Positions 1 through 4,398 of a DNA stretch of 6,057 nucleotides are shown here, piece after piece. A program made the position numbers and the translations under genes. The notes beneath the pieces were generated by a model. The model did not search any database and was not told the origin of the DNA. It saw only the letters and a list, made by a program, of their open reading frames with translations. The stretch's first letter is position 1, and the number at the start of each line of letters is the position of its first letter. The DNA lies in NCBI GenBank assembly GCA_030594795.1, contig JAUVEK010000082.1, positions 1-6,057 on the forward strand, given 5' to 3'. This DNA comes from Candidatus Nanohalarchaeota archaeon. GTDB taxonomy: Archaea; EX4484-52; B79-G9.

Positions 1-321
1 ATATTTGCAGTTAAGATATTCATTAAAGCCAGATTCGGTGAAATTATCTGTGCAATTCACCTGTAGTGTAACACAAAGATCGTTCTCGGGGGCTTTACCT
101 TTTTTATTCTTTATCCAGCACTCTTTTGCAAGCATTGCCAGATTTTCTGAGACAAAATCGGGGTCGCCTATGAGGTTGTCCTCGAGAAAGGAGTTCTTTA
201 CGCCCGGGCCAAATTTCATTGCCATTGTAAAAAGCATAACGCCAAGCGCCAGTGCAAATATCATGAGTATAAGCTCCGGAAGAGCTGATATTGCGCCTTT
301 CTTTTTTTTAGAGGCTATCAT
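1..321 (-). CDS. Pilin-like single-pass membrane protein, 3' end beyond window
   Basis: The frame opens with ATG at 321-319 and stays open for 107 codons to the left edge, so the C-terminal part is missing. The N-terminus is basic (four lysines at residues 5-8), followed by Gly9 and a hydrophobic segment at about residues 16-35. The KKG-then-hydrophobic arrangement resembles an archaeal class III (archaellin/pilin-type) signal peptide, although the glutamate lies at +7 from a cut after Gly9 rather than the usual +5. The rest should lie outside the cell; it has Cys at 68, 83, 90 and 105 and Asn-X-Thr sequons at 89 and 94. No Shine-Dalgarno precedes the ATG; a TATATATA box centred about 28 nt upstream suggests a leaderless transcript. 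The gene starts 44 nt after the Lon-like protease gene. The family is not recognised. That it is a real gene is fairly sure; secretion or pilin-type processing is inference. Confidence 0.75.
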   Translation of the reverse strand, partial: MIASKKKKGAISALPELILMIFALALGVMLFTMAMKFGPGVKNSFLEDNLIGDPDFVSENLAMLAKECWIKNKKGKAPENDLCVTLQVNCTDNFTESGFNEYLNCKY

Positions 322-345
322 TGTTATCTTATTGTTGCGCGTGAG

Positions 346-353
346 TATATATA
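346..353 (-). promoter_or_regulatory. TATA box for the left-edge pilin-like gene
   Basis: TATATATA is centred about 28 nt upstream of the ATG at 321. Archaeal TATA boxes usually lie about 26 nt before the start of transcription, so the RNA would begin at or within a few bases of the ATG. This fits the lack of a Shine-Dalgarno there. The octamer is palindromic; direction is assigned from the gene it serves. Confidence 0.5.
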
Positions 354-365
354 GTTTACCGTGAC

Positions 366-1079
366 TCACCTGAGCATGTGGACTATTGCTGTGCCCAAGT
401 TGTTTGTTTCAATAAGTTTTATGCCTGCTTCTTTTGAGATGTCTGTTTTTTTCTTTTCTACGCTTGTGGTGCAGGCTGTGCCTGAATCATTGCATTGCTT
501 TTTTTTTGTGTATGCGGTGTGGATGGCTGTGCCATCCGGCACAAGTAATGTCCGGATTCCCTGCTCTTTTGATGCTTTTGCTTTTTCCAGTATCCCGGCG
601 ACACGCCCTATTGTGCCGTCCTTGTGTATGGTCCCGGTGATTGTTGTTGTAGGATCGATTTCCTTGTTTTTTATGGCTGCAACTATTGCGACTGCGAGGG
701 GGGCGCCCAGAGAGTTGCCTTTGATTACTGCGCTGTCTGCTGCAAATGAGATTATTGTATCGCAGTTATCCAGGGAGACGCCTGTGAGTTTTTCTGCTGC
801 GAGCGCAGCAGTTTTGATTGAGGGCTGCGTGTCATAGCCGTCTATGTATGAATCTTTTATGTTAACAAGGAGCTTTCCTGTCCCGGGTATGATGGTGATG
901 CTGCAATCTACCAGACGCGCTTTTCCTGTCGTGTTCATGACAGGGATTCTTATGCTTGAGCGGGATGATATGGTGTTGTTTTGTGTCTTGCCAGCGGTCT
1001 GGAAACTGCTTAGGGATGCGGTTAAATAGATAATAATCATAAAGGCAATAAGCAGTGCTATTTCTGTGATTTTAGCCAT
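366..1079 (-). CDS. Membrane-anchored Lon-like (S16) serine protease, COG1750 type
   Basis: This is probably a serine protease using a Ser-Lys dyad, anchored in the membrane with the catalytic domain most likely outside. Counting from ATG 1079 (237 aa), a hydrophobic segment spans residues 5-24 and the S16-like domain about 55-185. The Ser is S123 in the motif GNSLGAP and the Lys is K166 in ILEKAKA. The 43-residue spacing is that of S679 and K722 in E. coli Lon, and a TG pair (148-149) falls where Lon has TG, with no gap. The box DGTIGRVAGILEK followed by GIRTLLVP is typical of the family. There is no AAA+ ATPase domain, as in archaeal COG1750 proteins. The start is chosen at 1079 because the TATA box at 1105-1112 is centred 29 nt upstream; the longer form from ATG 1103 (245 aa) would begin before the predicted transcript start. 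Substrates are unknown; neighbouring envelope proteins are candidates. Confidence 0.85.
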   Translation of the reverse strand: MAKITEIALLIAFMIIIYLTASLSSFQTAGKTQNNTISSRSSIRIPVMNTTGKARLVDCSITIIPGTGKLLVNIKDSYIDGYDTQPSIKTAALAAEKLTGVSLDNCDTIISFAADSAVIKGNSLGAPLAVAIVAAIKNKEIDPTTTITGTIHKDGTIGRVAGILEKAKASKEQGIRTLLVPDGTAIHTAYTKKKQCNDSGTACTTSVEKKKTDISKEAGIKLIETNNLGTAIVHMLR

Positions 1080-1104
1080 ATACTTTGTTATATGGGAGAC
1101 CATG

Positions 1105-1112
1105 TTTTTATA
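1105..1112 (-). promoter_or_regulatory. TATA box for the Lon-like protease gene
   Basis: On the minus strand TATAAAAA sits just after the T-tract terminator of the preceding gene. Its centre is about 29 nt before ATG 1079 but only about 5 nt before ATG 1103. Use of this box therefore implies a leaderless or near-leaderless transcript starting at ATG 1079. No Shine-Dalgarno is visible before either ATG. Confidence 0.5.
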
Positions 1113-1143
1113 GCAAGCGCATGGGTTCCACTATTGACTATAG

Positions 1144-1187
1144 AAAAAAAAAGAAAAAAGGAGGGGTAGGGTATTGCCCTATTCCCC
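1144..1187 (-). terminator. Hairpin plus T-tract terminator overlapping a stop codon
   Basis: On the minus strand GGGG (1187-1184), an AA bulge, then TAGGG (1181-1177) pair with CCCTA and CCCC (1171-1163) around the loop CAATA, giving a 9-bp stem. After TCC come T6 (1159-1154), C and T9 (1152-1144). The TAG stop of the upstream gene (1181-1179) lies inside the left arm. The T-runs alone would fit archaeal termination; the GC-rich hairpin makes it look like a bacterial intrinsic terminator. It separates the 361-aa gene from the protease gene. Confidence 0.7.
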
Positions 1188-2264
1188 ATCTACAACTTCG
1201 CAGTTTGTCCCGATTGAGTCGACAATGTAGAGTTTCCATTCGAGATAATCCTGTGCGTCCAACTTGTGGCACTCATCAGTTGCACTAACCAGCACACGGT
1301 AGCTTCCTGTTGTTGTTCCCTGTGCGATAAGCTGACCTGAAGGGGTTTCACCTGAATTCTTTCCTTCATCTGTGTGCTTTGGCTCAAAACAGAGATCTAC
1401 AGCTAATGGTTCGGGAGGCTCTGTCTGGAAACAGGTGGATGTGTCAACAGGTTCATCGGGGTCAGGGCATTCTATCTCACACGTTACGTTAATGCAGCAA
1501 TTTTCGAGGTCATCTCCACAAAATTCTTCCTGCAGTTTTTTGCATGCTTCTTCTACGCCGTCAATAATTTTTTGGGAAGTACTTAAAGTATCATCAGGAC
1601 ATTCGTCCCTTACTGTTGATGTGACAATCACGTTGAATTCATCCCGGATAAAATTATACAGTGTGTAATAGATTGGCCAGAACTCGTTTGGGGCAATATC
1701 TGCAATAATGTTCCCCTCGTAGCGGTCTTTCTGTCCATCCTTTCCCGTGGCTTCAATTGTTCCGCCTGTAAGACCATTCTGGAATGCATCTGCAATTTCT
1801 GGATCCCTGCCAAGATAAGGATAACATGCTTCTTCAGAGGGATTATACGAGCCTACGCAGTCGTAATCAGATATCTGCACTTTTTGGGAAGCATACTGCT
1901 CTCTTTCGGTCCTTACGAATTTGTTCATAAGATTCAATGTTGAATTGCTCACTACATACAAAACTTCTTCTTCTGTGGGTGCAGTGAATTCTTTGCCAAC
2001 ACGCCAGTATCGGGTTCCTGTATCCCCACCACCGGCTGAGGCGACCTTCATTGAGGCTTCCTGGCTTGAATATATTAAATCTGTCTTTAATGTCCTTTTT
2101 ACAGTCTCAACAAGGGCCCTGGTCTCTTCAGATGCTGTTACTCCTGTAATTCTATCGGTTACTCCTGTTCCTGCCATGTTCTGGTAGGTCATCCACCCGA
2201 CCCCGACAGCGACACAAAGGACCGCAATTATTCCTAGTGATGATGTAGATACTCCTCTTTTCAT
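1179..2264 (-). CDS. Pilin-like membrane-anchored Cys-rich protein, 361 aa, family unknown
   Basis: The N-terminus MKRGVSTSS followed by a hydrophobic segment (about residues 10-28) resembles an archaeal class III signal peptide with a possible cut after Gly4, though the +5 glutamate is absent. The remainder should be outside the cell. Residues 45-130 look helical and polar. A cysteine cluster lies at 222-278 (C222, 241, 249, 256, 257, 262, 266, 278), including the closely spaced CC-x4-C-x3-C, and suggests disulfides or metal binding. An acidic, Pro-rich linker (267-287) precedes a C-terminal stretch (320-350) that may be a beta-sandwich. The start is ATG 2264 because the Shine-Dalgarno-like GGAGAGGAG (2283-2275) ends 10 nt before it; a GTG at 2273 lies one base from that motif and is unlikely. 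It has its own TATA box and a terminator at its stop. No known family is recognised; a minor pilin or surface structural protein is possible. Confidence 0.8.
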   Translation of the reverse strand: MKRGVSTSSLGIIAVLCVAVGVGWMTYQNMAGTGVTDRITGVTASEETRALVETVKRTLKTDLIYSSQEASMKVASAGGGDTGTRYWRVGKEFTAPTEEEVLYVVSNSTLNLMNKFVRTEREQYASQKVQISDYDCVGSYNPSEEACYPYLGRDPEIADAFQNGLTGGTIEATGKDGQKDRYEGNIIADIAPNEFWPIYYTLYNFIRDEFNVIVTSTVRDECPDDTLSTSQKIIDGVEEACKKLQEEFCGDDLENCCINVTCEIECPDPDEPVDTSTCFQTEPPEPLAVDLCFEPKHTDEGKNSGETPSGQLIAQGTTTGSYRVLVSATDECHKLDAQDYLEWKLYIVDSIGTNCEVVDGE

Positions 2265-2274
2265 TTTTACCACA

Positions 2275-2283
2275 CTCCTCTCC
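2275..2283 (-). promoter_or_regulatory. Shine-Dalgarno site that fixes the start at 2264
   Basis: The minus strand reads AAAGGAGAGGAG and then 10 nt to ATG 2264. The spacing suits ATG 2264 and excludes the GTG at 2273, which is one base from the motif. Confidence 0.7.
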
Positions 2284-2326
2284 TTTGAATTATTAAACCT
2301 GATGGTTACTATTTCGTTTTAGGTAG

Positions 2327-2334
2327 TATATAAA
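2327..2334 (-). promoter_or_regulatory. TATA box for the 361-aa pilin-like gene
   Basis: TTTATATA on the minus strand is a near-ideal archaeal TATA box, 12 nt after the stop of the vWA gene. A start of transcription about 26 nt downstream (near 2304) would leave a leader of about 40 nt containing the Shine-Dalgarno. The 361-aa gene can thus be expressed apart from the upstream pair, although read-through remains possible because no clear terminator follows the vWA gene. Confidence 0.6.
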
Positions 2335-2346
2335 CATTACTGTTTT

Positions 2347-3609
2347 TCAGTTCCATTGCTTCAATGTGAGGTTCAAATAGTCGTAATTCGGCATTGGTGC
2401 AGCAACGATGAATGAGCGTATTCTTTTTCCGCCGGGTATGGGTGAGCCAAGCACAACCGGCTTTCTTTCAAATGACTGGTTGTATACGATATCTTTTATT
2501 GCCTGTGCTGCGGAGTTGGATTCGCCTGCCAGATCGTACATCTTCCCACCGGTCTCGTCTGCTATTTCATTCATCCACTCTACCAGTAGTCCACTGCCGC
2601 AGTTGCAGTAGATACCGCCCATGTGCGTAACCATATTGATACATGGTCCTGAAGCGCTAGTACATGTAATTCCACAGGGATCTGCCCTCAGTGGAAACAC
2701 TTTAACCTTGTTCTTCTTTGCTGATTCTATACCATGCTCGAGACTCTCTCTCTGATCTTTACCCGGACATGTCTCGCTGCCGCACGGCAGTTCATCTGAG
2801 AGAGGCATTATAATCCTTATTGAAAAGTCGCCCCATCCTTCTTTACTGTCCTCTTTATATTCAGGCCCTGTTTCTGCGAGGCAGGCGAGCCCGTTTCCCC
2901 AGTCTTCCTCGGTTTTACCTCGGCCAGGGTGCAATGGATACACTTCTTTGCATCTTTTCGAGGCTTTTAAGCTGACGTCTATACATTTGATTTCGTCGAA
3001 ATCAGTACAACTTACTTTCGCGTTATGTATGCTATCACTAGCATTATCTTTCCAGAAACATCCCTGTGCGGGGAATGGTCCCAGAAAATATAAATATACT
3101 CTGGTTTCCTTATCTGCGTCCTTTAATTCCCTTAATATTTCCCTGAGCCCGTTTTTCAGATCCAGGACGTCGTTGCACATTGATCCTGATGTGTCACTAA
3201 CAACAATAATCTCGATACCACTGCGGTGAGGGATGGGGAGTTCCAGGTACCAGTGGCCTTCGCCGTATATTTTGTCGAGGCGCTTTGCAACTTCCTCAGT
3301 TACATTGATGACTAGCGGGTTTTTGGGCCCGCCCAAGTCAACAGTTGTGTTTTCAGTATAGCCCACATAACCTAAAAGCTCAAGAAAGGTTTTGCCGCTC
3401 CTCTCTTCAGTCATCACCATAAAAGCGTTTGCACCTGACCTGAAAGAGCCTTCTTCCTGCGCTTCCTGAGCGGTCCCGCCAGTACCGGTCATCTGGTCGA
3501 TTACCACGAATTTCAGGACAAGGATAATAATAGTTACTGCAACTACAAGAACCAGAAAATTAAGTATTTCTGCAGTCTGTGCTTTTTTAAGTTTGCCTGT
3601 TTTCTTCAT
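2347..3609 (-). CDS. Membrane-anchored von Willebrand factor A (vWA) domain protein with class III-like signal
   Basis: This 420-aa protein probably binds a metal and mediates protein contacts or adhesion outside the cell. Residues 1-36 hold LKKAQTAEI followed by a long hydrophobic segment (about 15-36), resembling an archaeal class III signal with Ala10 and Gln11 at the possible cut. The vWA domain runs about 131-375. Its MIDAS is complete: D139, S141 and S143 in DTSGS, T233 in GKTEEDWGNG, and D272 in MPLSDELPCG. The last helix region ETGGKMYDL is typical of vWA folds. The domain is unusually rich in cysteine (13 between 145 and 337), partly in inserts such as CGITC and CNCG, suggesting disulfides. 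Five Asn-X-Ser/Thr sequons are present. The start overlaps the stop of the 252-aa gene by ATGA, and GGTGA lies 4 nt before the ATG, so the two are translationally coupled. A role as a tip or minor pilin is inference. Confidence 0.88.
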   Translation of the reverse strand: MKKTGKLKKAQTAEILNFLVLVVAVTIIILVLKFVVIDQMTGTGGTAQEAQEEGSFRSGANAFMVMTEERSGKTFLELLGYVGYTENTTVDLGGPKNPLVINVTEEVAKRLDKIYGEGHWYLELPIPHRSGIEIIVVSDTSGSMCNDVLDLKNGLREILRELKDADKETRVYLYFLGPFPAQGCFWKDNASDSIHNAKVSCTDFDEIKCIDVSLKASKRCKEVYPLHPGRGKTEEDWGNGLACLAETGPEYKEDSKEGWGDFSIRIIMPLSDELPCGSETCPGKDQRESLEHGIESAKKNKVKVFPLRADPCGITCTSASGPCINMVTHMGGIYCNCGSGLLVEWMNEIADETGGKMYDLAGESNSAAQAIKDIVYNQSFERKPVVLGSPIPGGKRIRSFIVAAPMPNYDYLNLTLKQWN

Positions 3610-4364
3610 GTTCTCACCACCACTGTGTCTGTAGTAAACAGATACTTCGCCGATATTTTATATTCGCCTGCTACAGGAATCCCCTCAAAGAACAGATAAC
3701 AGTATGTATCCCTGCATATCTTATCTTTGCCGAGTACAATGCACATCGTGTTGTTTTCGTATGTTATCGGATAATCTATATGAAATGTTCTCGAGTCTGA
3801 ATATGTGGCGAAACTTCTTCTTCCAGCCATGCACACGTAGTCGATAAAGCCGGATACACGCTCAAGGTCACCTGCAAATGTGGTGACTGTTATCCTGCCA
3901 GGGTTTACTTTTGTCGGAGAGTACCTGAGTGCAATGGGCATTGAGGATACTTTTCTCTGGTCAAGGACCCTCCTTGCGAACTTCATTGGATAATCCGGGG
4001 CCCCAAATGTCCAATTATCGCCTGTCATGAGGTCTTTTACTTCCGCGTGCCAGCCTCTCATGTGATTTCTTGAACACTCTGGTTCTATGTTTTTGTATTT
4101 TTTCTCGAAATCGTCAAGCTTTTCTGTTGATACTATGGAGCCGTAAACCCCGAGTTCCATGGGATTGTATGCTAGGCAGTCTTCTGAGTTGGTCAGTATG
4201 GATAGGGTGTTGCTTGTGTCAATTATCGCATCGATTGTTGCAGCGTCTTTGTGTGCGCCGATATTGAAGTTTTGGAGATAGTAAAAAAGAACGAATATGA
4301 CTATGATTGTCATAATCAGTGCTATCGGTTTTACAATGTAGTATTGCGCTTTTCTAATGTGCAT
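3606..4364 (-). CDS. Pilin-like single-pass membrane protein, 252 aa, family unknown
   Basis: The N-terminus MHIRKAQYYIVK leads into a hydrophobic segment at about residues 13-30. The RKAQ motif resembles an archaeal class III signal peptide with Ala6 and Gln7 at the possible cut. The rest (about 31-252) has six cysteines (63, 97, 178, 208, 217, 222), an even number fitting three disulfides outside the cell, and looks rich in beta strands toward the C-terminus (140-252). Sequons lie at 117 and 205. Translation should start at ATG 4364, with GGTGA ending 6 nt upstream. The gene begins 34 nt after the transglutaminase-like gene and ends in an ATGA overlap with the vWA gene, so it is probably co-transcribed with both and works with the vWA protein. 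No named family is recognised; a pseudopilin-like or vWA-partner role is inference. Confidence 0.82.
   Translation of the reverse strand: MHIRKAQYYIVKPIALIMTIIVIFVLFYYLQNFNIGAHKDAATIDAIIDTSNTLSILTNSEDCLAYNPMELGVYGSIVSTEKLDDFEKKYKNIEPECSRNHMRGWHAEVKDLMTGDNWTFGAPDYPMKFARRVLDQRKVSSMPIALRYSPTKVNPGRITVTTFAGDLERVSGFIDYVCMAGRRSFATYSDSRTFHIDYPITYENNTMCIVLGKDKICRDTYCYLFFEGIPVAGEYKISAKYLFTTDTVVVRT
3614..3618 (-). promoter_or_regulatory. Shine-Dalgarno GGTGA for the vWA gene, inside the upstream gene
   Basis: GGTGA, preceded by a further GGT, lies 4 nt before ATG 3609 and within the last codons of the 252-aa gene. With the ATGA overlap it supports coupled translation of the two proteins. Confidence 0.55.
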
Positions 4365-4370
4365 ATTATA

Positions 4371-4375
4371 TCACC
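4371..4375 (-). promoter_or_regulatory. Shine-Dalgarno GGTGA for the 252-aa gene
   Basis: GGTGA, complementary to the conserved 3' end of archaeal 16S rRNA, lies 6 nt before ATG 4364 and supports that start. The intervening TATAAT is the spacer. The 34-nt gap upstream is AT-rich but has no convincing TATA box at the right distance. Confidence 0.6.
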
Positions 4376-4398
4376 ATTTTATTATTTTAACCTATTGT

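Noticed and set aside
5..364. 119-codon open frame on the plus strand
   Set aside because: It is antisense to the left-edge pilin-like gene, which has a sensible N-terminal anchor and a TATA box; the plus-strand protein has no recognisable pattern.
361..837. 158-codon open frame on the plus strand
   Set aside because: It lies antisense to the Lon-like protease, whose family motifs are clear, and has no promoter or Shine-Dalgarno. Its low-complexity F/S/V composition is typical of a shadow frame.
2271..2273. GTG as start of the 361-aa gene
   Set aside because: It is one base from the GGAGAGGAG motif, too close for initiation; ATG 2264 has a 10-nt spacing.
4365..4370. TATAAT directly before ATG 4364, like a bacterial -10 box
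   Set aside because: It is the spacer between GGTGA and the ATG, and there is no room for a transcript start or a matching -35 element.
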